Assembly: GCA_907165275.2 (NCBI GenBank)
Contig: OU015658.1
Span: forward strand, 1,748,501 to 1,812,500
From: Zygaena filipendulae
Lineage: Eukaryota; Arthropoda; Insecta; Lepidoptera; Zygaenidae
Length of the DNA stretch: 64,000 nucleotides
Direction of reading: 5' to 3'
Shown here: piece after piece, positions 11,318 through 38,450 of the stretch
How positions within the stretch are numbered: the first letter of the stretch is position 1
How the letters are laid out: the number at the start of each line of letters is the position of its first letter
The notes under the pieces: generated by a model
Seen by the model: the letters and a program-made list of their open reading frames with translations, nothing else
What the model was told of the DNA's origin: nothing
The model's database searches: none
Program-made: the position numbers and the translations under genes

Positions 11318-12361
11318 AGTGATTCGATGTTGTGAAGTGTACTAAAAACTCGATAATGTCACTATCTTCCACAATATTTGTTCATATGTGTATCCAAAGT
11401 ACGACGTTTTAGTATATTGTTCCATACCTACACATAATATATGTTTTGAGATATCACAATATATGTAATATGTAGGTATAAATTGATAAGGTATTTATAA
11501 TTTAGTTTACCTTCGTCTGTTGCCGTTCTATTTATTATCTATGGATTTATAAAAGTTGATTTTATCTCATTGAGTAGTTAATTTGTGTTGAGGTGTGCCG
11601 TGTTGCGTGTTAATGATATCACACTTTCGTATTAAAAAAAAATTGCAATTATGAACCAGAAAGTGAATCACGCAATCAACGAATGTGACTGAAAGGCGGT
11701 TCCTTTGTTACAATAATTCGGACTCTTTTTCATTACAGGTTTTTACAAGTTACAGGAAGTTACAAGAATTTTGAGTTAGATCGCTTTAATTCTGAAGGTG
11801 CAATATCGAATTTAAACAATGACACGTCATACTTTCCTCAGGTACCTGCCTACAACCCGATCCGTTCGTAGGCGATTATCATGGAGGATGACGATTATGG
11901 ACTATTGTCAAATTTTTCATTGAATAAAAAAAAATGGGGTCTCTTGCACCTGAATCTAGGTTTATTCATAAGAAGAACTTTAGAATTTAGTGACACTACT
12001 TCAGCGGAAGCTTTCAAAATAGCTAACGTAGTTTGCACAAATTTTACAAGAATTTTGTTCACTGAAAACTGAAAAAGTAGGTATACCTACAAAATACGTC
12101 TGAATACTTATGTAATGGGGATTCTCAATTACTTACTAAGATATGTTTAAGAAACTTTCAAACTTTTCACGGACATCTTACTGCGTCCAGGAAAAATCTT
12201 ATGAAATTTTTCCACTCTACATAAGTTTTGGTGTTTCCTATTAAAACGTAATTTTGCGTTGGTGCTGTGTACCTGGATGACATGGTTAGGCCGAAATTGG
12301 GTCGAAATGAGCCGTATGACACGTTGTCGCTCACTTTACTGGTCGAGTAAAGTCATACTCT
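11318..12361. other. Upstream region of the DUF7064-like gene
   Basis: The 5' untranslated sequence and promoter of the minus-strand gene should lie here. I cannot pick a transcription start. No repeat family stands out until the TIR element at 12362. Confidence 0.4.
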
Positions 12362-12514
12362 CTGTTTTCCAATTACAGAGCATAATGCGACTCAGATGGC
12401 GCATAATGCCGAATTGTGCTAATGCTTTCATAGTAATTGCGGGAGCTGAAACATTCAACGTTGAGCATTAGGTATGCCGCATAATGCCGCTTAGTGCTGT
12501 AATTGGAAAACGGG
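12362..12514. mobile_element. Short TIR element (MITE 'G')
   Basis: GTTTTCCAATTACAG (12364-12378) is inverted as CTGTAATTGGAAAAC (12497-12511). Inside, GCATAATGC occurs several times. 153 bp, no coding potential. Confidence 0.6.
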
Positions 12515-12608
12515 GAATGGCAAGCACCGATAAAGAATGGCAATGCAAGCAAAGCGAACCTGTGTTGTAATTTTTGTGTTGTGTCAAATATAGTATATTT
12601 CATTATAA

Positions 12609-12718
12609 GTGCGGAAAGCCTGTCATTGCAAAGAGTTCCGACAAATGTCTACCCGAGCCGAGGCGCAGCCGAAGGTGAGGGTTGACAGTCGGAACTAGTT
12701 GCAATGACGGTTCCGCAC
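12609..12718. mobile_element. Short hairpin element
   Basis: GTGCGGAAAGCCTGTCATTG at the left is imperfectly inverted at the right (CAATGACGGTTCCGCAC), with a second inner pair AGTTCCGAC / GTCGGAACT. The centre is GC-rich (cccgagccgaggcgcagccg). Confidence 0.55.
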
Positions 12719-12734
12719 GTGTACTGAACAACTA

Positions 12735-13027
12735 TTTTTAATACAGTTACGAAAAAATTAAGCAATTTAATAAAATATCAAAAACACAACAAACTCAACT
12801 AAGTTCCAACTGTGATCAAGAGATGGCGCTAGTTGTATTAGTAATGCGAAACCTACGTTTCGCAATGCAAAAAGTGTGTCAAAGTCGTGTCGCCATTTTT
12901 GACAGTTGGCAAAGAGAACGCACGAGTTCGGGAAAGGTAAACAAAAAGCTCGAGTATGTAATAGCCCACATCCCGAACGCTAAACGTCCCTGCAATACCC
13001 CACTTTTTGAGCAACTGTATTAAAAAA
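12735..13027. mobile_element. TIR element with 14-bp exact ends
   Basis: TTTTTAATACAGTT (12735-12748) is exactly inverted at 13013-13026 (AACTGTATTAAAAA). No open frame of note inside. Confidence 0.55.
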
Positions 13028-14215
13028 GCTTTTTCAATTTAAATTTCAACCTTTACGGGGCCAACATAAATATTTGAAGTAGGTATGTTCTACTGTTACT
13101 TACCAGAATACTTCTAAATAAATTACATTAAGAATAAACGTACCTTAAGAAGTCCAAGCAAAAGTAGAAGATGTGTTACGACTGACAAGATAACATTCTC
13201 TCGTCTCCCTGCCGTATTTTTGTAGGTACATATACAGCAGGCACTAAAGCAGATATTCTTTTAATTCTTTATAGGATTGCTTAATTACGCAAAAGGAAAT
13301 TGAAAATCAACCAAAGCTGAAGGCGATCAATTAATGTAAGATGTACAATCATATTATAATGAAAACTTACGGGTCCCTACAAGGGACTGTGCTTGGTTCA
13401 TTTCATTTTATTCGGAATTCTAAATGCGATATGTTTTTTCATATTTTATGAGATTACTTTTGAATGAGATAAATTACAAAACACAATAAGGACCTATTGA
13501 AAAATACGAAAAATTATAATACAAAATAAATAATTTAAATAAACTAATGTTTAATATAATTTTTTAAAACAATTTATTAATATTGTCAAACAATTGTATT
13601 TCATGCCTACTTAGTGGCTAATAAAATAAATAGCAGATAAGAATTCCTTAAAATTAGGCTCACAGTGATTCAGTCACAGAGTTGAGTTTAATCTAGATTA
13701 TATCTGGGGTTCTCTAGGGCGCGGATCTAGCCCCCAATATAGGTTGTGATTAGGGCCAACTGAAAATCGGCTAAGTGCGAGCCGGACTACGGGCTCACTT
13801 AAAATCGATAGGTATATTACATTCCTACAAAGGAGAGGTTTACAAAATATACAAGGCCACGAGGGAAAAGTTGCGGGGCGAACACTAGTAAATTAATAAA
13901 CATTTTAGTGTGAGTTACAAATTTTGTCTGCACACGAAAAAAAATTCGTGTTCTTTCTAACGTCACAATATCTAAACTCCTGAACCGATTTTGATGAATC
14001 TTTTACAGCTTGAAACATATATGTCACGTTCCAAATCGGGCACAATTCATTGTTTTTCTTCTACTGAGGCATTAGATGTAAAACAATTCTATCGATCTCA
14101 GTTAGGGTTGTGGGCATGCCTGATTCCACTCATAGTCATCTTATTCTCTTATTGTGTAATACAAAATTGTCTTTAGCATAAAATGTAATGACTAAGACAG
14201 TAAAGCGACGATATT
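13028..14215. other. Presumed 3' flank of the first Lifeguard gene
   Basis: AT-rich, no recognised gene. A minus-strand AATAAA (plus strand TTTATT near 13571) is about 640 bases past the Lifeguard stop and could be its polyadenylation signal, but this is weak. Confidence 0.35.
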
Positions 14216-22233
<8,018 letters not shown>

Positions 22234-22910
22234 TATGACTTTTACACTTATTTTAACTGTTTATAATTTATTATAATAAATATTCTAAAATAAAGCACAC
22301 AGGCGCTACGTTTGCACGATAACAGATACTGATAAAACTACCCAGCTTATCACCGTGATAATATTAGTTATACAGGATGTACCTAATGTTACACGAGGGT
22401 CTTATTCATTAATCAATCCCTTTACTTATACAGCATGTTTTTTGCGCAGCTTCTTCTCTTCAGCCATAGCACTAGGAAGATGTGAAGGGTGGATATTTTA
22501 TGGGTGCTGTCATAATAAATAAACGTCAAAAAGAGCCACGTTACGGGCCAAATTTGAATGAATGATTTGACTTTGCTTAAATGTATTAAAAAAATTGAAC
22601 ATCGCGCTCAATTTGAAAAAAATTAAACAATTGTTTTTAGGGTTTCGTGCCTCAAAGGAAAAGAAAACAACATAATAATATACATACATATCTACAGCCG
22701 AACACAGAAGTGCCTCCTCCTTTATAGAAGTCGGTTAAAAAGGAACCCTAATTAAATCGGTTTGTTGTCCTGAGGTTGTCATTCTTTCAAGAGCCTTTTT
22801 TAAAAGCTTTTATTTAACTTGCAATGTATGTATGTAACTACTAACTACATAACTATATTTTGTTTTGAAGAACAAGTTTTGAAGATATGATTGTTGAACA
22901 AGTTGAAATT
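22234..22910. other. 5' flank of Lifeguard copy 1
   Basis: Holds the presumed 5' untranslated region and promoter on the minus strand; no TATA position can be chosen. 22640-22740 resembles a common lepidopteran repeat (gccgaacacagaagtgcctc and tagaagtcggttaaaaagg). Confidence 0.4.
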
Positions 22911-22914
22911 AATC

Positions 22915-23122
22915 CTGCTAATATTATAAATGCGAAAGTAACTTTGCAGTCTGTCTGTTACGCTTTCACGCCTTAACGGCTCAACCGATCATCATGAAAT
23001 TTTGAATACACGTCGTTGTCTGCACGGGTACTGGGGAGGACATAGAATAGCTACTTTTTATCCATGAGTTCCTGCAGGAACTTCGGAATTAAAGCGCGTG
23101 AATGCGCGGGGAACAGCTAGTA
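22915..23122 (+). repeat. RTE-tail-like repeat, near-complete
   Basis: From taatattataaatgcgaaag through acgctttcacgcc, aacggctcaaccgatcatc and GGAGGACATAGAATAG to GGGGAACAGCTAGTA. Good reference copy for the family. Confidence 0.7.
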
Positions 23123-23400
23123 TTTTCATATATCTTCTTCTTCTTATTTTATGTAGGTACCTACCTACTTATATGTCACCGTAAAATTGTGAAAACCCTT
23201 AGGTAATATTGTGAAATTCTGAGGATAAAAATGGGTGGTGGTGGATGCTCGCACATTAGAAATCGGTAGATACTATTCGACTATGTTGTGGTATAGTTCA
23301 AAGGTCACTTATAACCTAGTAGGTACATACCTAATGTCGGGGTGCACAAAAATTTATTTATTTATTTATTCAACCAAAAACTACAATCATTACAGGTATA

Positions 23401-23751
23401 CAACGTGTTAATGAATTAACTGAAAACTAGAAAGTAGTTTGCTCAGAATCAACTAGTGAATCGATTGCACTATGTTTTAATATAGGTTATATTTTTTCAT
23501 TTTTACTAGCCCATGTCTAAATTATTTATAATACAATATTTGGCGCGTACCTACGCCGCCCACAGCAAAAAAAATCGAACCGGTAGGCGCGGGCGTAGCA
23601 CTTGGAAATTCGTAGATAGGTCACCTCCAAACTAATGTTGAATAACTTTTAAAGTATAAATTTTTTCGACATAAAATATATTTTAATCATATTATTGTTT
23701 ATTTTTTTAAATGGGGTGTATCAGGTTTTCAGTTAATTCATTAACACGTTG
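23401..23751 (-). mobile_element. MITE 'A', complete
   Basis: Inverted ends CAACGTGTTAATGAATTAAC, TA on both sides, same interior (tagcccatgtctaaattatt) as the copy at 15983-16331. Confidence 0.78.
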
Positions 23752-24629
23752 TATATCCTAATGCGATTGCGGTTACATCTAGATATACAGACATGAAATA
23801 GACAATTTATTATATCTACGCCTTGATTATACCTCACACCTCAATCGGCACCTCCATAATATATAATAAATACCCAATGCTACTCTCGTGAGCTCACTCA
23901 AAGGTGCGTTAAAAATATCAATTGCAACCGCTACTCTATTGCACGCATGCAGGGCGCGCGTGAAGGGGGCGCACCGCTGCAGATTGCCAAATCGTCTTAG
24001 TCTACAATCTAACGGTTTTTACAATTTTACGGTGACACAATACATACATATAAAAATCAATTGCCGCGCGTTAATTTCGGAAAGACATGAAAATTACTGG
24101 ATCGGTTGTTTTTTTTTGTATTTTTAGTTAATAATTAAGTAGGTAAGTATCTATCAGTAGGACTGAAGCTTCACAAGGTTTTTATTAAATAAAGTTAAGA
24201 GTTCCTGCGGGAATTTCGAAGTTCACGCAGTTGAAACCACCGGCACAGTTAAGTTTTATTGTAGAACTATTTAGCTATAAAATCACGATTCGTAACTTAT
24301 TATTACGTATATACGAGTAGCTATCTCCCTTAGGTTTCCCTATTCCAAGACCTAAATTAGGTAGGTACCTACTCATATTAAAATTAACTACACAGCAAAT
24401 ATATAGTTGTTCCCCCTACAAACAAACTGAATATATTTTTATGTATATATTGTGTTTCATACAAATTTTCTGAAAGACGGGTAAAATCAAACAGTGATTA
24501 TTATAACCATCAGTTTATTCAATAAAGACAGCCACTACGCACTCACATTTCTTACGAATAGATAAAATAATACTATTTGTTTATTAATACACATTTTGTT
24601 AACGTTAGGGCGCGGACAAAAGTCAGAAG

Positions 24630-24961
24630 GTGCTTTCCCACAAGCTTGATCGGCCACGATCGACATAGCCAAATGCGCCATCGATCAATAGGTGGTTAGT
24701 TACAAATAAAAATTGAATCGAATTGAAAAAACTAATTTGACATATTAACACAACACACGTTATAATAACAAGTGTTGAGGGTTCGCCTCTCAAAATCGAT
24801 TCAAATTCGATCGATCGTAATTATTCTGCCGGCCAAGGCCAATCGAGTAGGGTCGAAGCGCGAGCGTAGCAGCAACGCCCGATCATCATTATCTACCGAG
24901 ATACATATACTGTATCGATTGGACATGTCGATCGAGGCCGATCGAGTAGGTGTAGAAGCAC
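24630..24961. mobile_element. TIR element rich in GATCGA (MITE 'H')
   Basis: The first 41 bp (GTGCTTTCCCACAAGCTTGA then TCGGCCACGATCGACAT) are imperfectly inverted at 24921-24961. GATCGA/TCGATC motifs recur through the element. A short frame at 24772-24981 has no recognisable features. Confidence 0.6.
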
Positions 24962-25316
24962 ATTTACAATGGTACGTATAACAGTTACTTCATAATGCTT
25001 AGTTTTAAGTAATCTACTTATATCTACTCATAAAAACAGCAGTATAAAAGCTAGTGTCAATTTTAATCGTTTAGGTAACATTTGGATTTGTTTAGTAGAA
25101 TGTCACATCAAAAACTACCTACCTTCTTCTATAGGTACTCATAACTTAACCACCATTTATCAGAATTTGGTAGGTCCCAAAAATTTCGATCTTAACAACG
25201 AAGGGCTTAACTTCGATGCAATATTAAATAAAAAATTAGACCCCAGACTTATCTCCGAGATCTAAATTGCTTGTAAGAAATTTCAACGTGACGTTTTAAT
25301 GCTGTTATTATTTATA

Positions 25317-25480
25317 CAACGTGTTAATGAATTAACTGAAAACCTGATACACCCCATTTAAAAAAATACACAATATGATTAAAATATATTTTACGTCGAA
25401 AAAATTTACACTTTAAGAGTTATTCAACATTAGTTTGGAGGTAACCTATCTACGAAATTCCAAGCGCTACGCCCGCGCCT
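25317..25480 (+). mobile_element. MITE 'A', half copy
   Basis: Left terminal repeat and left half match the full copies, then homology stops at the GC-rich centre (gctacgcccgcgcc). Confidence 0.7.
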
Positions 25481-25621
25481 AAAGGGAACGTGCAACTTAA
25501 TCATTGAACAGGGAATAAATATTCTATCAGATAATAAATTCCCGTGTCTCACAAGTCACAGCTCACTCGCTCACTCTTGTGGCACGAAAAGAAAATAGGT
25601 ACCTATAGCTACCTACATATT

Positions 25622-25845
25622 CTATATATATAAAATGCTTTGTCCTGAATGACTGATGGATCAACGCACAGCCTGAACCTTGGAGGGTGTGTTCTTTGAC
25701 TTCTTTGTATGGCGTAGGCATCCGATAAGAAAGGATTTTTGAAAATTCAACCCCTAAGGGGATGAAAAGGAGTTGCAAAGTTTGTATGGAACCATTCCGC
25801 GGGAACTTTGAAATTATCGCGGGTGAAACCGCGCGGGACAGCTAG
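25622..25845 (+). repeat. RTE-tail-like repeat, variant form
   Basis: Same variant as 10795-11030: tatataaaatgctttgtcct through GGATCAACGCACAGCCTGAA to GCGGGACAGCTAGTT. Confidence 0.65.
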
Positions 25846-26494
25846 TTTAATATAATATATAATATTATAAACGGAAAATATTTACCTGCACATTAAATTA
25901 CCTAAAAGCACGCAAAATCTAGCTAGCATAAATCTTATGTCTACGCGTATCAATTATAACGACGCCAAAAGTAGTTTGAATACCGATTGGCGAGCACTCC
26001 AACCTGCAGTTTCCGGTGCGCTTGAACCACCACAATGTGCGAACCGAGCGAGCGCTACGAGCGTGCCGCGGTAGCGATTAGCGATGCGCCACAATCAGAT
26101 TTCTTTTGGTGTCCATATTTTGATGTGCAATTAGTATTTTATATGTGTACCTAGTAATAAATTAAAAAGATTACAAGTATAATGAGTCCAGTTTGTCATC
26201 TAGTCTCCAGTTTTCAATATTTATCTTTACGTCCTATGATGCTGTAGCGGGATGTAAGAATAAATATTGATTGAGGGGACACCCTGCACTGGGACGTACG
26301 GGAATACATCTCAGAAATAGCCTATGGACCGGTTATTATATTTATTGTCCTTTGTTTCACATTCTGAGTGAGAATTAAAGTGCGTTCTAGATTAACGATT
26401 AAAGGGTAGAGCAGACTATTTAGCTACTTCGAACATCAGGGATTGGCCATTCAGAAAACGGACGCAAAAAAGAGTCATTGCCTACTCTCCCAAT
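25846..26494. other. Intergenic, no recognised gene
   Basis: No recognisable coding exon or repeat. GC content rises near 26000-26090 without an open frame of interest. Confidence 0.4.
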
Positions 26495-26852
26495 CAGGGT
26501 TGCCACCTTTTTTTTTGGAAAAAATATAGTATTTTTGGGAAATGATAAAAATGAAAAAATAGTAAAAAAATATTTTGCAATCCTTATTTATCGGGCAGCA
26601 TTCATCGACAAGTTATTGCTAGTTTGACAGTTGAGGTTTTGTTCCCGGGTATGCGTTTCGTTCTTAAAATTCACCGTGCTGAGCTGCGGGTGCTTTCCAC
26701 ACCAGTCACAGCTGTTAATAAGCGCGCGACAGTTGAATTAGGCATAAAAATATAGTATTTTTCGTACTATATTATTTTTCTATAATATATATAGTACAAT
26801 TGACTGAAATATAGTACGATACTTTATAATATAGTACGGGTGGCAACTCTTG
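26495..26852. mobile_element. hAT-like MITE 'D', copy 1
   Basis: Ends CAGGGTTGCCACC and, inverted, GGTGGCAACTCTTG; the interior repeats AAATATAGTA many times. The flanks show an imperfect 8-bp match (tcccaatc / tcccaacc). The better preserved copy is at 63020-63421. Confidence 0.65.
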
Positions 26853-29800
26853 TCCCAACCGGTGACATGAGGTAAATTTTGTATGAATAGATATTATCAT
26901 TAAAAAACGTCCCATGACCAAAACCGATGCCATCGCAAAGCATGAAAGCTAAAAGTAGATAGTCTGCTTTGGCCCAGTGTAAAATACGTAAAATACACAC
27001 GATTTTGTTTTGTTAAGCAACTTTGTCCACGCCCCTTTATACATATTATAGATAATCGACCTAACATACCTACATATAGACCTAATTAGTAGGTATATTT
27101 TTTACTATATCTAAGTAGGTACTTAATATATTTAAAATAAACATATTTTTTATACATAGATATATTAGATAAGTATTATAATAAAGTTTTCTTCTAAAGC
27201 GATCCGTATGCTATTGAGATTCTTTTTTTTTTAACTGGGATCGCCTTTATGATTTTTAACTACCGAATATAATATTAATGCACATATAAGCGAGCAAAGC
27301 TCTGAAATATCTACATTAAATGAAAAATTATGAATTTTTTGGTTCATTTTTAAAGCGAGTGTAGATAGTCTGTAAAATGTTGTAGAAGAAAGAAAAAGTG
27401 AGCAAACTTTCACTTCAGTTAGATAAGCTTAAAGAAGTTGTTGATCCGTTGAACCGGTACGTTGAAATTTACTTTGTACAGTGTACACCTACAATTTCGA
27501 ATTTGCAATAGACAATTTCGATATATGTAAGATATTAAGGTTATCAGGTAAGTAGGGCCTAATCTCCATTTTTTTTAAAATAGGTAACTTGCACCATGCG
27601 AGAAACATCTTTTAACTTTTGAATAAAAATATAATTTTGCTTATTAAGAATATTACTGTGTGAATTTGTATAATCAGGTTCATTTCCCAATAAACAATGG
27701 ACAAACATATTATAGCTACACAATCCACAGGTACAAAGAAGTCGGTCAACGAGCCCTATCATATTATATCTACAACACACAGCACACTTGATTGTGAATT
27801 AGCTCTTATTGCACCGAATTTGGGTTCATAATTCAGATACGCGCGCTTATAACTTTTCGCGAATCGCACTAGTGTTCTTTTATTTTAAAATAGTTTTTTA
27901 AATCTCAGAAAACTATATCAAAACAATTGACATTTTTGTGAAAAAATCGTAAAACGTGTTCATCAAAATATGGGAAGGTGTTGAAATTAATAATACCTAA
28001 ATGTGTGACATAAAAATCTATAGTTAGGATCAAAATCCAGTCTCGAGTTAGAGAACCTTGCAGCAAGAAAATCATATCTTTTTAGATATTAAGTTTAATA
28101 ATAGAAAAATAGGGAAACGAAAGGAATAATGATAAAATGAAAATAAATGAAAAAAATTCTCAATCTAAATTAGGTATTGCCTAGTCTATGGTTTTGTACT
28201 GTCTAGAACGTAGTGGTTTTTAATCTGTGAGTTTGAGTGCCATCTGCTAATCTGTTTCAAGGTTTCAAGGCCATCGAATCTGTTGCTCTCGTTGACAACT
28301 TCATGCCTACGAATGCGTTTCTACTTTATCATGTACCTAGATATTCCTTTGACTTTGGTAGATCTGTCATAGTTTTTTTCGTAAAGGTACTCTTACACCG
28401 GTGTGATACACACTGGGGCCGTATTTTTAAATCGCTCGAATTACTTTTCGCATAAGGAATTGCAAGATTCAGTGTGAATGCTTAAAAAATGTATGACCAT
28501 TCGCATGCGGTTCAAAATCACGGCTGACATCTTGTAACATTCCATGTGGCAGCTAAAAAGAACGGAATATACATAGTTTTTAAAAATGTTACATAATCAC
28601 CGGTGTAGAAGCATCTTAACGCGCCAAAAGTATAACTACAACGTAACTACAATTTAAATGCCCATGTGGACAAAAAGCTTGCAAAGTTTAGCCTAATCAC
28701 GTTATTTTGCCATTATTATATAAGCGATAGAATTATATCTCAACGAGTATCATGAAATAGGTACGACTAAGGGCTGATATTTCAATCGAAAGACAAATAT
28801 TCACTGTATTCAAATTACCTACTTATTCGTGTGATAAAATTAATTAATACAAAATACAGTCAGAGGTAGGCAATCAATTTTGAATCTTATATAAATAGTA
28901 ATAAAGTTCAACTGACAAAAGCGTTTACATTATTCTTGATGTTTTAATAAGGTTTTATATGCCGACTGTTTCTTTTGTATTTTCGAATTTCTTCTCAGGT
29001 TATTTGACTGAGGATTGAAAAATCGGCTCTAGTAGTAAGTAGTATATCAACTACCTACCAAAACTACTACACAGAAGCGAATTTAATTTTTTACTTGTTG
29101 TACTTATTGTTTTACTAGTTCCACTAGTCACCATAGAGTAAGGCAACGGTCGAAACAAAAATACACAGTGTGCATGATAAATATATTTAAATAAAAAAAT
29201 CAACTTCATCAAATAAAGTTGAAAATAAAACAAGAATATAATATTAATTAATGAAATTATATCTCCTTATAACCATCATTTAAATACATCACATTTTTAG
29301 TCTATGCCTATAATAATTTGAACATAAAATGAGATTTGTACAATACACGGCGTAGCCACGAGTGCACTAGTTAAATAAAAAAATTAAAATTAAACATTTT
29401 TTTTTGAGTTAGAGCTAATTAAGATAATTTTTAAAAGTTCACGTAGAAAATAAGATCTATTTTAAAGCAAGATTCAACGTTCAATATCAGTGAAAAATAT
29501 CAGAATCTGTTATTTCCAAATTGACAAGCGAAAAGAAGCACAAATAAATTACAACACAAACTTAACTATTATTACTAGATTATTGCAATGCACGATCGGT
29601 CAGTCGCACTCGATGAAAACAAGCAACCATTATGTTATTACATAAACTTTTTATATACCACAAATAAAATCTGTAAAGGTTACTGCTGTGTAGAGACGTA
29701 TGAGCCGTGCTCTCGTACTTAATGATCGTCCATCGACGGCATCTCCTGCTGGCTAAACAATCGTACGCCGTTTCGAGTCGAAAAAAAAAAAACAGAAACC

Positions 29801-29882
29801 ATAGTCATAAAAAAAGAAACGTGAAAACGTGAACCAAAACACGGGAATGTCGGACGACGTGACCGTTGCCTTACTGCTGCTC
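26853..29882. other. Intergenic between the two Lifeguard genes
   Basis: AT-rich sequence in which I see no gene or clear element. The last several hundred bases probably include the 3' untranslated region of Lifeguard copy 2. Short frames such as 28237-28455 show no domain. Confidence 0.4.
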
Positions 29883-35639
<5,757 letters not shown>

Positions 35640-35862
35640 TAGTTTTTATAAACTTCACAACACAGATCTATTCGATCCCACGCTAATTTACAAACTTGTG
35701 AAAACCAAGCAAACGTGATATTTAAATACTACGAATTAACACGTATATTAACACGCCTTGCCTGGAAAGTGGTGCTGTGTTCATCGCACAGGTTTACCAA
35801 AACCGGGAATCTAGTCCGGAACCTCCAGATTAGCGGAGATGCACGGTAAACACTGTCGATCG
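35640..35862 (-). mobile_element. tRNA-derived SINE 'a', diverged
   Basis: Holds gatcccacgctaatttac, aaaccaagcaaacgtg, gctgtgttcatcgcac and a decayed B-box (AACCGGGAATCTAGTCCGGA). Minus orientation. Confidence 0.6.
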
Positions 35863-35939
35863 CCATTCGCCATAGTACAGATTTTCCATACCATAGCATT
35901 AACAAACAAATAAACTCACATTCACATTAATAATAATAA

Positions 35940-36015
35940 TAATCCACTACACAACACACAGATCTACTTGATCCCACACTAAGCTACAAGCTTGTGTCGT
36001 GGAAACCAAGCATTG
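35940..36015 (-). mobile_element. tRNA-derived SINE 'a', 3' fragment
   Basis: Only the tail: ccactacacaacacacagat, gatcccacactaagctac and gtgtcgtggaaaccaagc. Confidence 0.55.
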
Positions 36016-36204
36016 TAAGAACATTACACAAAAACATTTTTTTACAAACAAGTTTTATTTTCTTTCTGAGTCTGATAAAATTCTCGAACACTTTGCTCTA
36101 CGAGTTGGCACAGATTGCGTCGTCTATTGTTTTTATGTTTGTACATTTACTAGTAGTTTAAGTTTTTGAGTTCAAAATTATTAACATAACAGGTATACAT
36201 TCAC

Positions 36205-36206
36205 AT

Positions 36207-36272
<66 letters not shown>
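36205..36272. repeat. (TA)n microsatellite
   Basis: More than 30 consecutive TA units. Likely length-variable; assembly length may be unreliable. Confidence 0.95.
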
Positions 36273-36275
<3 letters not shown>

Positions 36276-36584
36276 CATATAGACAAAGACAATTAGCGAA
36301 CATTGTTGTGTGAATTCTCGCGGAACCGGATTCAAAAAATTTTTATACGCTTTAAAATATGTATAGGCTTTTACACTTGACTTTTGTGTCTGTCTCATGA
36401 TGACTATGTGTGATTGTAATAGAATCTTTTAATCAGCTATACTTAAACACGTCTAAATAATTTGATTTTTTGCAGATTTAAGCTCCTAAACAGATGTAAG
36501 CTCTTGATTTAACAGATTATAAACGTAGTTCAATTGTTCTATCTATAAAAAGTGGCGCTAGCATATCCATCCATTTATGATAAA

Positions 36585-37445
36585 CCTGCACTTGTTTACC
36601 CGCGCCGATGATCGATTTCGTTGTTCCCGCGGGATTTCCAAAACAAAAAGTATCCTATGTACAATTCTGTACTTCCAAAAACGTCTATGGAAAATTTCAA
36701 AAAAATTGACATTTAAAATACAAGATCTTTTGTATCGCCTGTTACATTTGTATATCGCTCGTCTAATCTAGGTCTTGTAGAAAATTATGCTCTTTGTATT
36801 TGTGGTTGTTGACCTAAATATGCTGTAAAGTATATAATGATGATGAGCGGTGAGTAACCGACAAAATGTCGTCACTGGTCGAGTTTCCCCACGGAAAATC
36901 AGCTCACGCGTTACACCAAAGAGAGCATACTCGTTATCACTGCGTCCGTAGCCGTAATGCAGAATGAGAAACTCTTCGGCTCGCATGCGTGACAAATTTT
37001 GATTTACTACTAGTCTATGGATAGGTATTAATTTAGGTAGGTAGGTACTTAAAAATGTTTTTGTCATTATATTAATGGTTTTCTTTGCAGTTGTATTTTT
37101 TTCGTATTTATTTTCATATTTTTTACCTTTTGTTAAAATTTTTCTTCTGTGGCATTTAGTCAATGATTTACTATGAGTAAGTATTAGAGGAAGCGTTTAA
37201 TAAAGAAATACCTATATTCTATTATAAGCAGCGCAGGCATTGACCTACTCTTATTGCTTCGAGCGATTGCAGATCGTGTATCGTGAAATAACTTTAACCA
37301 CTGTAATCAGGAAATTAATTTATAAAAGTTAGTCAACTATTTTTATATACAGAGGTGCAACTAGTTGCTTGACGCGGTTTCACCCGCGAAATTAAGAGTA
37401 TACCGGCGGGAATTCCGAGAAAAAAGTGCCGTATGTCCTTCGAGA
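36585..37445 (-). repeat. Stretch with two decayed RTE-tail-like fragments
   Basis: 36598-36700 keeps TTACCCGCGCCGATGATCG, TTCCCGCGGGATTTCC and agtatcctatgtac; 37358-37445 keeps CTAGTTGCTTGACGCGGTTT and GGCGGGAATTCCGAG. Between them I see nothing recognisable. Confidence 0.4.
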
Positions 37446-38329
37446 TGTGCACGATGCGCCAAAAACAGTGTTACGGTTCACGATCATTTGAAACTTTACA
37501 ATCTCGCGGGATAGATTATAATCTAACGGTGTTTACAATTTTACAGTGACATAATACAATTTGTTTTTAAACAAAAATTATATATCACCTAAAAAGGTTT
37601 TTCATTCGGCGTGCAAATCTCGTAACCAAAAAAGAACGTTAGGAAAGATCAATACATTTGGCGGACGACTAGCCACAGCTATTAGGTTAGCGATTTATTT
37701 TCAAAAGTTTTAAAGTAATAGATATTTAAAAAAGTATAAACAAAGGAAATCCAGAGTAATTGAAACTACTAAACTTATTTCCGATCTTCAAGGAGTTATT
37801 TCTGTCCGCATGATTGCTGGCGAAACTAAGGTACCCACGTCACAATGGACAATAAAAAAGATAAATATTATATCACTCTTGTTGAGTCATGAATAATTTT
37901 ATATGTATATCTAACGACGGACAAGGCTTTCACTGAAATTAAGTTTATCTTCGATAATGTTAAATACCTACCTAACGAGAAACAAGTTTTTTTAATACAC
38001 ATACCTACTTCTATCTACTATCGATCTTAAAACGTCAACGAAGCAGTAAATACTACATGTCAACCACTATTACGTTAATTTATACCTTAACACTCAAGAT
38101 ACAAAGTACAAAATAAAAGTTCGATCGAAAATTAAATATGCAGGGACGATAAAAATAACACAGAGACAACGTTCGAGGCTTGTCCATATTATACTCATTA
38201 GTTACTCATGTGTTTGTTTGTTCGGCTCCCATTTTACAAAGAACGGCTTCCACGTTATATGTATGCATGTATTATTTCTATTAAACAATCAAAAAACAAT
38301 CAAATTATCTTTTAATGCACCGTCAAGTC
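37446..38329. other. Non-coding, nothing recognised
   Basis: AT-rich, no gene or clear repeat seen on either strand. Confidence 0.35.
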
Positions 38330-38440
38330 GACTCTCTGTACTATCTAAAGTTTGACTGGCAGAGAATGCCACTGTAGCGTTGAGCCCGTCTACTGTACCG
38401 TGATGTGCATACAGTTCAAATAAATAAATAAAGCAGGAAG
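38330..38440 (+). repeat. LINE 3'-tail remnant
   Basis: Contains gactggcagagaatgcc and a tail of aaataaataaataaag, resembling 3' ends of common lepidopteran LINEs. No reading frame. Confidence 0.4.
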
Positions 38441-38450
38441 GAAATGAGTT

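Noticed and set aside
24320..24380. Second THAP exon beginning FP after an AG
   Set aside because: The phase fits FHR-FP, but the frame stops after four more residues and lacks the remaining THAP residues; likely chance.
27231..29233. Short minus-strand frames between the Lifeguard genes
   Set aside because: Low-complexity, AT-driven, no domain, no splice-consistent partners.
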